A stretch of 64,000 bases of DNA from NCBI RefSeq assembly GCF_004363045.1, contig NZ_SNYJ01000019.1:1-64000 (forward strand), given 5' to 3'. This document shows, piece after piece, positions 34,388 through 42,690 of this stretch. Every line of letters starts with the position of its first letter. The stretch's first letter is position 1. Source of the DNA: Aureibacillus halotolerans. GTDB lineage: Bacteria; Bacillota; Bacilli; Bacillales; DSM-28697. Made by a program: the position numbers and the translations under genes. The notes below the pieces were generated by a model. It saw nothing but the letters and a program-made list of their open reading frames with translations, was not told where the DNA came from and made no database searches.

Positions 34388-35533
34388 TTAGTCACGCTCC
34401 TTTGTTAACGGGAATGATCCTTCGAGGATAAAGTGCTTATGCTCATGTCGTGTGTGGATATAGCCGCCAAGCAGCCGAAAACGTTCTTCCATTGCAGAAA
34501 GACCAAAGCCTTTGTGTATGTCCTTCGAGGATGCTTCATTTTCAACTCGAAAGAAGAAGGAGCTCCCGCCAAGCAGCTGTAGTTGAATGGACACACTTGA
34601 CTGTTTGCCATGCTTTAAGGCATTAGTCATCGCTTCTTGGATGGCTCGGTAAACACCAACGGATTGTTCGGGGCTTAATGGAGCTGAGAGCACCCCTTCA
34701 CCAACCGAAAACGCTACTTTTAGGACATTTTCGGCTTCGAGCTGTCGTATTAAATGTTGAATGGCTTCAATTCCGTGAGCTTCTTCCTTGTCCAGGTGCT
34801 GAACGGCACGGCGTGTTTCATTTAAACTTTCCTGCGCCATTTTTTTAAGACTGCCTACTGTCGCTTGATCTTGTCCTTCTAAACGCATTCGAAAGACTTC
34901 TAACTGGAAAATCAGAGCGGTTAGTTGGTGCCCGACTGAATCATGCATTTGCTCGGCAATTCGTGTTCGTTCCTGTTGCCGTGCGAGCGTCTCCGAAACG
35001 GTGTGACCGCGTTTCAGCGATTTGTATTCCGAAAGCAATGTGTCATATCGAATCGTGGAAAATTGCAAAGCGTGTTTCGCAGAATAATAGGTCATAGTCG
35101 CAGGGAGAACGATGACGGCCAATAGCAAGGTAGCAACGATAGGCCAAACATCGCCAGCGAATAAAGGTGGCATTATGGCAGCCAATAATGCACAGCTTCC
35201 GACAAAGATGACGTGATGTGAGGGGAGGTGGGCCAATGCATAAGCAAAAACAAGCAAGAAAAGCAGAATGGAGAATGAAATTGAAGTTGAGATGGGGTCG
35301 GCAAGGTCTTGCCAAAATAAAAGCATAATAAGGACAGACTGAAAAATGCATCCTACGGTGAGGAAGCGTGGTGCATTGGAGAGGAGGGGAGCAATAAAAA
35401 AAAGAGCATAGAAACAAGCGATCATCACCATGCGATTAGCTGTCACGCTTTCTAGTCCTTGCTGCCATAGGGCTGCAAGCAATATGATCGACAGCAACAT
35501 AAGCCACATCCAAAATTTCATCAAAGTCAACAC
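34388..35533 (-). CDS. lnrJ: Sensor histidine kinase, DesK/NarX type (LnrJ-like)
   Basis: A 381-residue kinase with about five N-terminal membrane helices (residues 7-150) and almost no extracellular loop, as in intramembrane-sensing kinases. The HisKA_3 box is RTRIAEQMHDSVGHQ with the phospho-acceptor histidine; the ATPase domain has QEAMTNALKHGK and GFGLSAMEERF. In B. subtilis the homologue senses linearmycins or other membrane-disturbing polyenes. The start is uncertain (GTG 35533, TTG or ATG a few codons on); no strong ribosome binding site is visible. Confidence 0.88.
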   Translation of the reverse strand: MLTLMKFWMWLMLLSIILLAALWQQGLESVTANRMVMIACFYALFFIAPLLSNAPRFLTVGCIFQSVLIMLLFWQDLADPISTSISFSILLFLLVFAYALAHLPSHHVIFVGSCALLAAIMPPLFAGDVWPIVATLLLAVIVLPATMTYYSAKHALQFSTIRYDTLLSEYKSLKRGHTVSETLARQQERTRIAEQMHDSVGHQLTALIFQLEVFRMRLEGQDQATVGSLKKMAQESLNETRRAVQHLDKEEAHGIEAIQHLIRQLEAENVLKVAFSVGEGVLSAPLSPEQSVGVYRAIQEAMTNALKHGKQSSVSIQLQLLGGSSFFFRVENEASSKDIHKGFGLSAMEERFRLLGGYIHTRHEHKHFILEGSFPLTKERD

Positions 35534-35664
35534 GTCCCAGAAAACAGAATTCTATCAATGTCATCATATCAAACGGATCAGAGGCGGGAAAGCTGCATTA
35601 CGTTTATATCGGCATCCATGCGGGAAACATAACATCAACTCTAAACTAAAGGACGTGTTGATGG

Positions 35665-36312
35665 ATGAAGGTACTCGTTGTTGGTGCAAACGGGAAAATT
35701 GGGAAGCAGGTCGTGCAGCAGTTGCAGGCAAGCCCACAACATGAAGCACTTGCAATGATACGAAAGGCAGAGCAAGAGTCGTTTTTTCAATCGCTTGGTG
35801 CTGAGACAACGCTCGTTGATCTTGAGGGACCAGTGGATGCAATTGCTGACGCAGCAGACGGTGTTGGTGCTGTCGTGTTTACTGCCGGTTCAGGTGGTCA
35901 CACTGGGGCAGACAAAACGTTATTAATAGATTTAGACGGGGCGATCAAAACGATTGAAGCAGCAAAGCAAGCAGGTGTGAAACGTTTTATTATTGTTAGT
36001 GCAATCGGTGTTCATAATCGTGCAACATGGAGTGACAAAATTGCCCATTATAGTGCCGCGAAACACTATGCCGATGAATGGCTGATGAAGAGCGGGCTAG
36101 ATTATACAATTATTCGTCCAGGTGGACTCACAGATGAGCAGGGTATTGGAAAAGTGAAGGCGGCGAAAGATCTCGAACGGGGCATGATTGCTCGAGAGGA
36201 TGTCGCTGCCACCATTCTCGCCTCACTAAACGAACCCACCACAATTGGAAAGGATTTTGACCTCGTTGGAGGCGAAACGCCCATTGCTGATGCACTGAAG
36301 GAACTGAAATAG
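35665..36312 (+). CDS. NAD(P)-binding SDR-type oxidoreductase (YhfK-like)
   Basis: A 215-residue atypical short-chain dehydrogenase. The Rossmann motif GANGKIGKQVV is at the N-terminus; FIIVSAIGVHNR and HYSAAKHYADEWL are the central strands and helix; DYTIIRPGGLTDE is the usual C-terminal segment. It lacks a standard YxxxK catalytic pair, as do other NmrA/YhfK-like members, so it may sense NAD(P)H rather than reduce a substrate. The start ATG has AAAGGAC about 9 bases upstream. Divergent from the kinase operon. Confidence 0.85.
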   Translation: MKVLVVGANGKIGKQVVQQLQASPQHEALAMIRKAEQESFFQSLGAETTLVDLEGPVDAIADAADGVGAVVFTAGSGGHTGADKTLLIDLDGAIKTIEAAKQAGVKRFIIVSAIGVHNRATWSDKIAHYSAAKHYADEWLMKSGLDYTIIRPGGLTDEQGIGKVKAAKDLERGMIAREDVAATILASLNEPTTIGKDFDLVGGETPIADALKELK

Positions 36313-36449
36313 CTAGGGAATGAGCGCAAGGAGCTGAATGATGGCCCTTGCGTTTGATGTCGTTTCTGTTGTTCCAGTGATGACTTTGTGGCAGCGGCAT
36401 ATACTGTGAGGAGAGGAAAGGGGGGAGTCAAATCGTTTATCAAGACGAT

Positions 36450-37082
36450 ATGCGCGTGAAGCGAAAAACGATCACAGTGACAGGCCATGCTGAAGCATCA
36501 GCGCCACCGGATACTGTTCAATTGACCATTGGTGTAACGACAGAGGGGAAATCCGTCTCCGTCGTACAGAAAGAAAACGCCCGTGCCATTGATAACATCA
36601 TGACTGCATTAAAACGTGAAGGCGTTTCTGAACAGCTTATTCAAACCGCCACCTATCAAATTTCGCCGCAATATGATTATGTCGATGGCAAGCAGGTTTT
36701 CCGAGGGTATCGGGTGACCCATTTGCTTGATGTCACCGTGCGTGATGTGAGCAATGTCGGGAATATTATTGACGCAGCGGTGGCCGCTGGCGCAAACGAA
36801 ATAAGCTCTGTTCAATTTACGGTCGAGGACGCAGACCTCCTTCAGCAGCAAGCGTTACGCGGCGCCACCTTGAATGCCATAGAGAAGGCCGATAGTATAG
36901 CGGATGCCTTGAAGGTAGAGTTGAATGAGACGCCAATTTCCGTCGTAGAATTAACTCAGAATATAGGGCAACCGAAAATGGTCATGTTTCAAGCGGCAGA
37001 AAGCACACAGCTGCAGCCTGGCACGTTTACTCTGTACGCCCAAGTAGAGGCGGTATTTGAGTACTCGCAAGCGCAGGAGTAA
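36450..37082 (+). CDS. SIMPL domain protein (DUF541)
   Basis: A 210-residue protein covering one SIMPL domain: TITVTGHAEASAPPDTVQLT at the start, the YQISPQYDYVDGKQVFRGY strand pair, and AMINO-to-end repeats of alpha/beta type. SIMPL proteins are oligomeric, often envelope-associated and linked to oxidative stress; the mechanism is unknown. No signal peptide is visible, so it may be cytoplasmic. ATG 36450 is the first standard start, but the strong GGGGGGAG lies 23 bases upstream, an unusually long distance. Confidence 0.75.
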   Translation: MRVKRKTITVTGHAEASAPPDTVQLTIGVTTEGKSVSVVQKENARAIDNIMTALKREGVSEQLIQTATYQISPQYDYVDGKQVFRGYRVTHLLDVTVRDVSNVGNIIDAAVAAGANEISSVQFTVEDADLLQQQALRGATLNAIEKADSIADALKVELNETPISVVELTQNIGQPKMVMFQAAESTQLQPGTFTLYAQVEAVFEYSQAQE

Positions 37083-37108
37083 CATCACAAAGCTACAAGC
37101 AACTACAT

Positions 37109-37126
37109 TGTGATTTATTTCACAAA
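37109..37126. promoter_or_regulatory. Rex operator 1
   Basis: TTGTGATTTATTTCACAA fits the Rex pattern TTGTGA-N6-TCACAA exactly. It lies just upstream of the -35-like TTGCTT (37133-37138). Confidence 0.75.
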
Positions 37127-37132
37127 AACAGT

Positions 37133-37160
37133 TGCTTTTTTATATTTGCTTGAGTATACT
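37133..37160 (+). promoter_or_regulatory. Promoter of the NADH oxidase gene
   Basis: TTGCTT (37133-37138), 16-base spacer, TATACT (37155-37160). One Rex box lies upstream and two downstream of it. Confidence 0.55.
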
Positions 37161-37173
37161 ATGAGTGTAGTGA

Positions 37174-37191
37174 ATGTGAATAACTTCACAA
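37174..37191. promoter_or_regulatory. Rex operator 2
   Basis: ATGTGAATAACTTCACAA, one change from TTGTGA-N6-TCACAA. Just downstream of the predicted transcription start; 22 bases (two helical turns) from operator 3. Confidence 0.75.
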
Positions 37192-37195
37192 TAAC

Positions 37196-37213
37196 ATGTG
37201 ATTCATTTCACAA
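37196..37213. promoter_or_regulatory. Rex operator 3
   Basis: ATGTGATTCATTTCACAA, one change from the Rex pattern. It ends 8 bases before the ribosome binding site AGGAGG. Confidence 0.75.
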
Positions 37214-37234
37214 ACTTAAAAGGAGGAGCTTCCT

Positions 37235-38602
37235 ATGAACATTGCAGTGATTGGATGTACACATGCGGGAACAGCTGCTATTACAAATATCGCCAATACG
37301 TATCCAGACGCGACCATCAACGTCTATGAAAAAAATGATAATGTGTCCTTTCTCTCTTGTGGCATTGCCTTATATGTTGGAGGCGTCGTGCCTGACCCTA
37401 AAGGCTTGTTTTACGCATCACCTGCCCAGTTTCAAAAGCTTGGTGTCAACATGCGGATGCAGCACGAGGTCCTTGATGTGGATGTAAACGCGCATAGCTT
37501 ACGTGCGAAAAACCTCGTCAATGGAAAGGTCATTCACGATCACTTTGATAAATTGATTATCGCAACAGGTTCTTGGCCAATCGTCCCAACATTGCCAGGG
37601 TCTGAGCTACACAATATACAGCTTTGCAAAAACTTTCAGCAAGCCAATGACATTATTGCCAAAGGAGAAAAGGCCGAGCACGTTACAGTTATTGGGGCAG
37701 GGTACATTGGCGTTGAGCTTGCCGAGGCATTTGCTCAGAACGGAAAACGTGTCACGCTGATGGATAGTGAGCCGCGCATATTGAGCAAGTACCTTGATCA
37801 GGAATTCACTCAGCCTGTAGAAGATACATTGAAAGCAGAAGGTGTTGAGTTAGCCCTTGGGCAAATGGTGACAGCTTTTGAAGGAGACAGCGGGTCTGTT
37901 CAACGGGTCGTGACGACGAAAGGGACGTATGAAGCAGATATGGTCATCTCTTGCATTGGCTTTCGCCCGAACACAGAGCTCTTCAAGGGACAGCTTGACA
38001 TGCAAGCCAACGGAGCGCTAATTGTTGATGAGTACATGCAAACAAGTGCCAAGGACGTGTTTGCAGCAGGGGATTGCTGTGTGCTCCGTTTCAACCCTAC
38101 CGGACAGCAAAGTTATATCCCGCTCGCTACGAACGCAGTCAGAACAGGAACGCTCGTTGCGATGAATTTAGTATCACCAACGGTTCCTCATCCAGGGACG
38201 CAAGGGACGTCTGGGCTAAAGCTGTTCCAACACCATTTAGCGTCAACAGGGATGACAGAAACACAGGCAGATCGTGCAGACTGGGCAGTGGAGACGGTTG
38301 CCATACAAGACGCGTATCGTCCAGAATTTATGCCAACTGCAGAAGAGGTTCTTTTCAAAATTGTGTATGACCAACACACACGACGTGTCCTCGGTGCGCA
38401 AATCTTATCTGATGTGGATTTAACACAGGCAGTGAATACGTTGTCTGTCTGTATCCAAAACAACATGACCGTCGATCAACTCGCCTTCCAGGACTTTTTC
38501 TTCCAGCCTCATTTCAACAAGCCTTGGCATTTTATTAACAGAGCCGGAATGAAGGCAATGGAAAAACAAGGAAATGAGCAGAAGGAAAAACGAATCTCAT
38601 AG
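37235..38602 (+). CDS. nox: FAD-dependent NADH oxidase (water-forming type)
   Basis: A 455-residue pyridine nucleotide-disulfide reductase of the NADH oxidase/CoA-disulfide reductase family. FAD binding is VIGCTHAGTAA; the single redox cysteine is in SFLSCGIALYVGG; the NADH site is VIGAGYIGVELAEAF; the second FAD motif is VFAAGDCC. With one active cysteine it likely reduces O2 to water while regenerating NAD+. The start ATG has AGGAGGAG 7 bases upstream. Three Rex operators surround the promoter, so expression should rise when NADH is high; this agrees with the enzyme's role. A CoA-disulfide reductase activity cannot be excluded. Confidence 0.9.
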   Translation: MNIAVIGCTHAGTAAITNIANTYPDATINVYEKNDNVSFLSCGIALYVGGVVPDPKGLFYASPAQFQKLGVNMRMQHEVLDVDVNAHSLRAKNLVNGKVIHDHFDKLIIATGSWPIVPTLPGSELHNIQLCKNFQQANDIIAKGEKAEHVTVIGAGYIGVELAEAFAQNGKRVTLMDSEPRILSKYLDQEFTQPVEDTLKAEGVELALGQMVTAFEGDSGSVQRVVTTKGTYEADMVISCIGFRPNTELFKGQLDMQANGALIVDEYMQTSAKDVFAAGDCCVLRFNPTGQQSYIPLATNAVRTGTLVAMNLVSPTVPHPGTQGTSGLKLFQHHLASTGMTETQADRADWAVETVAIQDAYRPEFMPTAEEVLFKIVYDQHTRRVLGAQILSDVDLTQAVNTLSVCIQNNMTVDQLAFQDFFFQPHFNKPWHFINRAGMKAMEKQGNEQKEKRIS

Positions 38603-38611
38603 CAAACAGAG

Positions 38612-38638
38612 CCGGCAGATAACCATCTGTCGGTTTTT
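38612..38638 (+). terminator. Terminator of the NADH oxidase gene
   Basis: Stem CCGGCAGAT / ATCTGTCGG, 4-base loop, then five T residues, 10 bases past the stop. Confidence 0.8.
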
Positions 38639-38827
38639 GGATGGATTGATGAGTAGCGTGGCTAGTGTGAACAATAAAAATGCTCGATTCCATGAAGGTC
38701 TATTAAATATCATGAAAAGATAGCTGAGGAGTGAGGGAACAGGAAAAGTCATAATAAAAAAAAGCAGAATCAACAGCGTTATAAATTTTACTCTCAAGGT
38801 AATGGTCAGCTTCTTCCACTTGTTTTT

Positions 38828-39175
38828 GTGTATTATTTAGCAATAACCCACTATTTAGCCAGCAACTCTTATACTTTAACTAACCATCAATCTCAAAATA
38901 CAAAACAACAGCTCATAGAAGATGCGCTCATTTTATCTCTAAGTCCTGTTATGCAAGAGGCAGTTGATCACTATTTCGGCACGACCACACAGTATTGGCG
39001 TCCGAAACTTTTGCATATCGGCAAAGATCCCGCAACCATCTTCACTGTTCATATGCAAGTAGAGACCTTTGTGGGTCCCCACAATCCTCCTTATCATTTG
39101 GTCAATTTGACACTCACAAATGATGTTGAAGGCTGGAAGGTTAGACAAATGAATGTTAAGAAAGAAATGTCTTAA
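38828..39175 (+). CDS. DUF3888-like protein, N-terminus uncertain
   Basis: About 115 residues matching DUF3888 proteins of Bacilli: DALILSLSPVMQEAVDHYFG, then VQVETFVGPHNPPYHLV-type text (here MQVETFVGPHNPPYHL). These are small secreted proteins of unknown role. The apparent GTG start has no ribosome binding site, and the expected signal peptide is missing in this frame. A different frame just upstream (from about 38755) encodes a Lys-rich then hydrophobic stretch (VMVSFFHLFLCII) that looks like the lost signal peptide, so a frameshift may have broken the gene. Confidence 0.5.
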   Translation: MYYLAITHYLASNSYTLTNHQSQNTKQQLIEDALILSLSPVMQEAVDHYFGTTTQYWRPKLLHIGKDPATIFTVHMQVETFVGPHNPPYHLVNLTLTNDVEGWKVRQMNVKKEMS

Positions 39176-39344
39176 TCGTGTTTCTAAAGTGAAGGGACCG
39201 AGAGAGAATAAAAACACTTCACACAAAAGCCGAACTTAATAGGATAATGAAATAAACATTGGCCATCAGCGTAAGCAAAATACGTCCCGACGAAGTCTTT
39301 CTGAGTTGATGTTGCGCTTTTGCCGATGCGTTGCATGAACATCA

Positions 39345-39387
39345 CTAAAAATCCAAACAAATTCAGTTGAATTGTTCGGATTTTTAG
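39345..39387. terminator. Bidirectional terminator
   Basis: Stem CTAAAAATCCAAACAA / TTGTTCGGATTTTTAG; both ends carry A/T runs, so it can stop transcription from the DUF3888 gene (+) and from arsI (-). A short fragment of the dispersed repeat (module C text, 39268-39335) precedes it. Confidence 0.65.
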
Positions 39388-39435
39388 ACTGATTAATTAG
39401 TTATGTCTTAGCCTCTTCGTCGTAAGAATGAAATA

Positions 39436-39831
39436 TTAATTGCAACAAGTGTTGATTGTATCTACTTCAGAGTCTTCCTTCGTAAAAAAGAATTCCCACT
39501 CATGACCGTCTGGGTCAGTGATCCAAAATTTATCCTGCTTTGCATAGCAACAAGTTGTATCCTTTTCATCTCTTGAGAAGAATCCTTGCTTTTCTAACCT
39601 CTCTTTATGGTTTTGCAATTCCTCAGTACTGGACAATTGAAAGCCAAAGTGATTGACATGATTTCCTTCGACTGCACTCACAGGTCTTAATGTAAAATTT
39701 AGCCCTGGATTTTCTAATAAAAACTTGGCATAATCGGATTTTACTTTAGCTGGTTCAGCACCAAACAATTTTGTATAAAAGGTAATAGAGCCTTCCAAAT
39801 CCGTAACATTTAAACCAACGTGGATATTCAT
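39436..39831 (-). CDS. arsI: ArsI-type organoarsenical lyase (VOC metalloenzyme)
   Basis: A 131-residue vicinal-oxygen-chelate dioxygenase. Metal ligands are His in MNIHVGL, His in VNHFGF and Glu in EWEFFF; the arsenic-binding vicinal cysteines are in DTTCCYAKQ. ArsI-type enzymes cleave the C-As bond of trivalent organoarsenicals such as methylarsenite; the related CadI proteins are linked to cadmium. The last residues (NTCC) add another cysteine pair. The start ATG has AAGGAGG 9 bases upstream. Second gene after an arsR, with an ArsR-type box (39864-39879) between the two. Confidence 0.88.
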   Translation of the reverse strand: MNIHVGLNVTDLEGSITFYTKLFGAEPAKVKSDYAKFLLENPGLNFTLRPVSAVEGNHVNHFGFQLSSTEELQNHKERLEKQGFFSRDEKDTTCCYAKQDKFWITDPDGHEWEFFFTKEDSEVDTINTCCN

Positions 39832-39863
39832 AATGTAAATCCTCCTTAGGGTATATTCTATAT

Positions 39864-39879
39864 ATCAAGTTTTATTGAT
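39864..39879. promoter_or_regulatory. ArsR-type operator (ATCAA-N6-TTGAT), copy 1
   Basis: ATCAAGTTTTATTGAT, between arsI and the adjacent arsR, 33 bases upstream of arsI. Same pattern as copies 2 and 3. Confidence 0.6.
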
Positions 39880-39902
39880 TTGATAACCAAAAAAACTCGG
39901 TA

Positions 39903-40223
39903 TTAACAGGTAGGTCGAAACAAACAGCACAACTCAGGAGAGATTAAATGATTTACTTCATTGGGGTTTAGTTCATAATACCCCCAAGTTCCTCTCGTCT
40001 CTTTGGTAATTAGATTCGCATCAAGTAATATCTTGAGGTGATAGGAAAGTTTGGATTGAGGCATCCCCATTAAGTCTACAAGATCACAAACACAGGTTGA
40101 ACCGTTCTGACAGAGCAAATTCATAATACGGAGGCGTTTTTGATCCGCAAGTGCTTTAAATTTTTTCTCGTATGTCTCAAACGCTTTGTCTAATGATTGA
40201 TCGACTAATGGAATCTCGTTCAT
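39903..40223 (-). CDS. arsR: ArsR family arsenic-responsive repressor (first)
   Basis: A 106-residue winged-helix repressor. The metal-sensing cysteines are in GSTCVCDLVDLM, the CxC motif of ArsR, with further cysteines at the end (LCCLFRPTC). DNA recognition helix: MPQSKLSYHLKIL. It releases its operator when arsenite binds. The start ATG 40223 has AAGGAGG 8 bases upstream; eight codons further upstream are open but unsupported. Transcribed with arsI. Two ATCAA-N6-TTGAT boxes lie in its promoter region. Confidence 0.9.
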   Translation of the reverse strand: MNEIPLVDQSLDKAFETYEKKFKALADQKRLRIMNLLCQNGSTCVCDLVDLMGMPQSKLSYHLKILLDANLITKETRGTWGYYELNPNEVNHLISPELCCLFRPTC

Positions 40224-40242
40224 TTTTCTTGCCTCCTTATAG

Positions 40243-40258
40243 ATCAACTATTCTTGAT
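40243..40258. promoter_or_regulatory. ArsR-type operator, copy 2
   Basis: ATCAACTATTCTTGAT, 20 bases upstream of the arsR start, overlapping its likely transcription start. Confidence 0.65.
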
Positions 40259-40302
40259 TTACTGTCATTATACACCAATTTTTTTAGAATGCAAGCGTTT
40301 TA

Positions 40303-40318
40303 ATCAAGAAAACTTGAT
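40303..40318. promoter_or_regulatory. ArsR-type operator, copy 3
   Basis: ATCAAGAAAACTTGAT, 60 bases from copy 2, upstream of the arsR-arsI promoter. Also the best dyad of the three (ATCAAG / CTTGAT). Confidence 0.65.
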
Positions 40319-40382
40319 TTTATGTAATGCAAAGAGAATCTGCCAATTGCGGCATCCTCTTTTCTCCATCGTAACGAGTGCT

Positions 40383-40802
40383 TTATTCCATTTCTTCAGC
40401 AAACCTTTTGATACGTGCTTCAATTTGATTGCGAACACGTTGAAAAACGGCCTATTTCTCTTCATCTGTTCCTTCAGCTTTTGCTGGATCATCGAAGCCC
40501 CAATGGAACCTCTTAACATGCGATGGGGTCATTGGACACTTATCTTTTGCATCCCCACAAAGTGTAACCGCATACTCGGCTTTATCTAATAGCTCTGAAT
40601 CAATGATGTTCGATGCATGTTGTGAAATATCGACACCTGTTTCGGCCATCGCTTTAATGGCTTTTGGGTTAACACCGTGGGCTTGGATGCCTGCAGAAAA
40701 TACAGCAAACTTATCGCCAAGGTATTTGTGACCAAACCCCTCGGCCATCTGACTACGACAAGAGTTTCCGGTACACAAAAAATAAAGGACTGGTTTCGAC
40801 AT
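40383..40802 (-). pseudogene. arsC: Arsenate reductase (thioredoxin type) with in-frame amber codon
   Basis: The gene reads as a 139-residue ArsC of the low-molecular-weight phosphatase fold: P-loop CTGNSCRSQ, and the second redox pair Cys in [11 protein letters not shown]. After GTDEEK the frame meets TAG (40454-40452), where family members have Trp (EEKW). Beyond it the same frame continues for 22 normal ArsC codons (AVFQRV, then KRFAEEME) to TAA at 40385-40383, giving exactly the family length. All three catalytic cysteines precede the stop, so a truncated 116-residue product may keep some activity. RBS AGGAGAG lies 8 bases before the ATG. Last gene of arsRBC. Confidence 0.85.
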
Positions 40803-40837
40803 GTTTTATTCTCTCCTATTGAGCAGTTTAGTGGTCT

Positions 40838-42136
40838 TTATGAAATAATCAACAACCAGATGTACAATCCGGTAAGGGTAATAAACAATATTGGGATGGT
40901 TAATACGATACCCACCTTGAAGTAATAGCCCCATGAAATCTTGACGCCTTTTAGCGACAAAACGTGAAGCCATAAAAGAGTTGCCAAGGACCCGATCGGT
41001 GTGATTTTTGGCCCAAGATCAGATCCAATCACATTTGCGTAAATCAAACCTTCCTTGATGATGCCTGTCGTATTTGTCTCGGATATCGCAAGAGCATCAA
41101 TCATAACGGTCGGCATATTATTCATAACTGAGGAAAGAATGGCCGCGATAAAGCCCATCGAGATTGTAGCAACAAACAAGCCTTGGTCTGCTGTCGCTTG
41201 AAGAACACTTGCCAAAACACTAGTTAAACCAACGTTTTGTAAACCGTATACTACGACATACATTCCGATGGAGAAGAATACAATGGCCCACGGTGCTCCT
41301 TTAATTACTTGTTTTGTTTGAACAGCTGGACTCCTCTGAGCCATTGCCAAAAAGAAAATCGCAATGATACCAGCAATAATGGATACTTGAATACCGAGTA
41401 ATTCACTTCCAAAATACCCGAAGAGCAGTAGGGCAAGAACTACCCACGAGAGACGGAATATGCCATGGTCTTTAATTGCTTCTCTCGGCTCCTTTAATTG
41501 ACTGAAATCGTAGGAACGAGGAATGTTTTTTCGGAAATATAAATAAAGCACAAGGATACTGGCTGCTATTGAAAATAAATTCGGTACAACCATTCGGGTG
41601 GCATACTCAACAAACCCAATTCCGAAGAAGTCCGCCGAAACGATGTTGACCAAATTACTAACGATGAATGGCAAAGACGCGGTGTCCGCAATAAAGCCAC
41701 TGGCCATTATAAATGGGAAAACCATTTTTTCTTCAAAGTTCAAGTTTCGAACCATGGCCAAAACAATAGGTGTTAAAATAAGTGCAGCACCATCATTGGC
41801 GAAAAGTGCAGAAACAAGGGCGCCAAGTAGGATCATGTAAATAAACATCCTAACCCCATTTCCTTTCGCAGCACGTGCCATATGAAGTGAAGCCCATTCA
41901 AAGAAACCAATTTCGTCAAGAATCAATGAGATTAAAATGATAGCAATAAACGTTAACGTTGCATTCCAAACAATGCCGGTAACTGTAGCGACATCACCTA
42001 AGTCAACGACCCCAACGATCAACGCCAAAATCGCTCCACCACACGCAGTCCATCCGATGCCTAATCCCTTAGGCTGCCAAATCACTAATATCAATGTAAT
42101 GATAAAAATGAATGATGCTAAAATTATAGAAGTCAC
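40838..42136 (-). CDS. arsB: Arsenite efflux permease ArsB
   Basis: A 432-residue membrane protein with about 11-12 helices, of the ArsB (ion transporter superfamily) rather than the ACR3 type: [27 protein letters not shown] and [20 protein letters not shown] are the conserved re-entrant regions. It exports arsenite/antimonite. I set the start at GTG 42136, with GGAGGG 7 bases upstream; a GTG at 42151 adds five residues. It follows arsR with almost no gap and precedes arsC by 35 bases. Confidence 0.92.
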   Translation of the reverse strand: MTSIILASFIFIITLILVIWQPKGLGIGWTACGGAILALIVGVVDLGDVATVTGIVWNATLTFIAIILISLILDEIGFFEWASLHMARAAKGNGVRMFIYMILLGALVSALFANDGAALILTPIVLAMVRNLNFEEKMVFPFIMASGFIADTASLPFIVSNLVNIVSADFFGIGFVEYATRMVVPNLFSIAASILVLYLYFRKNIPRSYDFSQLKEPREAIKDHGIFRLSWVVLALLLFGYFGSELLGIQVSIIAGIIAIFFLAMAQRSPAVQTKQVIKGAPWAIVFFSIGMYVVVYGLQNVGLTSVLASVLQATADQGLFVATISMGFIAAILSSVMNNMPTVMIDALAISETNTTGIIKEGLIYANVIGSDLGPKITPIGSLATLLWLHVLSLKGVKISWGYYFKVGIVLTIPILFITLTGLYIWLLIIS

Positions 42137-42151
42137 CTCAACACCCTCCAC

Positions 42152-42496
42152 CTAGTCACAAGTAATCTGTTTCCCGTTTGCTTCCAGAGCTTCAAGAGTT
42201 ACTTTTTGATCGGGAATATTTGCAAGTAACGTCTCGATTAATGGATACGTGTCACTTTCTTTATTCAACGAATAGAAAATCCATTGACCTTTTCGCTTTT
42301 CTTTCACGAGACCGGCATCACGAAGCTTACGCAGGTGTTGGCTGATCGAAGGCTGGCTCATATCAAAAATTTCAACAAACTCACAGACACAACACTCCCG
42401 ATAAGACAGTAAACTCGTTATTGTTAACCGCGTTTTATCTCCTAAAAGCTTTAGGACAGTAGCCGTTTTTTCAACGTCTAATATCGTTTTCTCCAA
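42152..42496 (-). CDS. arsR: ArsR family arsenic-responsive repressor (second)
   Basis: A 114-residue winged-helix repressor with metal-site cysteines ECCVCEFVEIF and recognition helix MSQPSISQHLRKL. It heads arsR-arsB-arsC. The start is TTG 42496 with GAGGTGG 5 bases upstream; codons before it are open but unsupported. A perfect 26-bp palindrome lies 31 bases upstream and is probably its own operator. It differs clearly from the arsR at 39903, so the two operons were probably acquired separately. Confidence 0.9.
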   Translation of the reverse strand: MEKTILDVEKTATVLKLLGDKTRLTITSLLSYRECCVCEFVEIFDMSQPSISQHLRKLRDAGLVKEKRKGQWIFYSLNKESDTYPLIETLLANIPDQKVTLEALEANGKQITCD

Positions 42497-42527
42497 TGAA
42501 ACCACCTCATAAAAAAGTATATTAATC

Positions 42528-42553
42528 ATTATATAAGCATATGCTTATATAAT
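42528..42553. promoter_or_regulatory. 26-bp perfect palindrome, operator of arsRBC
   Basis: The dyad ATTATATAAGCAT / ATGCTTATATAAT is perfect over 26 bases and resembles the ATATAAGCATATGC-type sites of the ArsR/SmtB family. It sits directly upstream of the second arsR. Confidence 0.7.
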
Positions 42554-42690
42554 CAATTGAAAATTTCTATTGGAATACTAATGACGACCGCATCTTATTT
42601 CAAGTAATGGAATTTGGCTTACATCAACCATAATATATCCTGTTGTCTAAACTCTCATGTTTCTTTTATTGATCTTTTTCATTAGCTCTT

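Noticed and set aside
36325-36352. CGCAAGG/CCTTGCG hairpin after the SDR gene as terminator
   Set aside because: The stem is short, the loop is long and no T-run follows, so termination is not supported.
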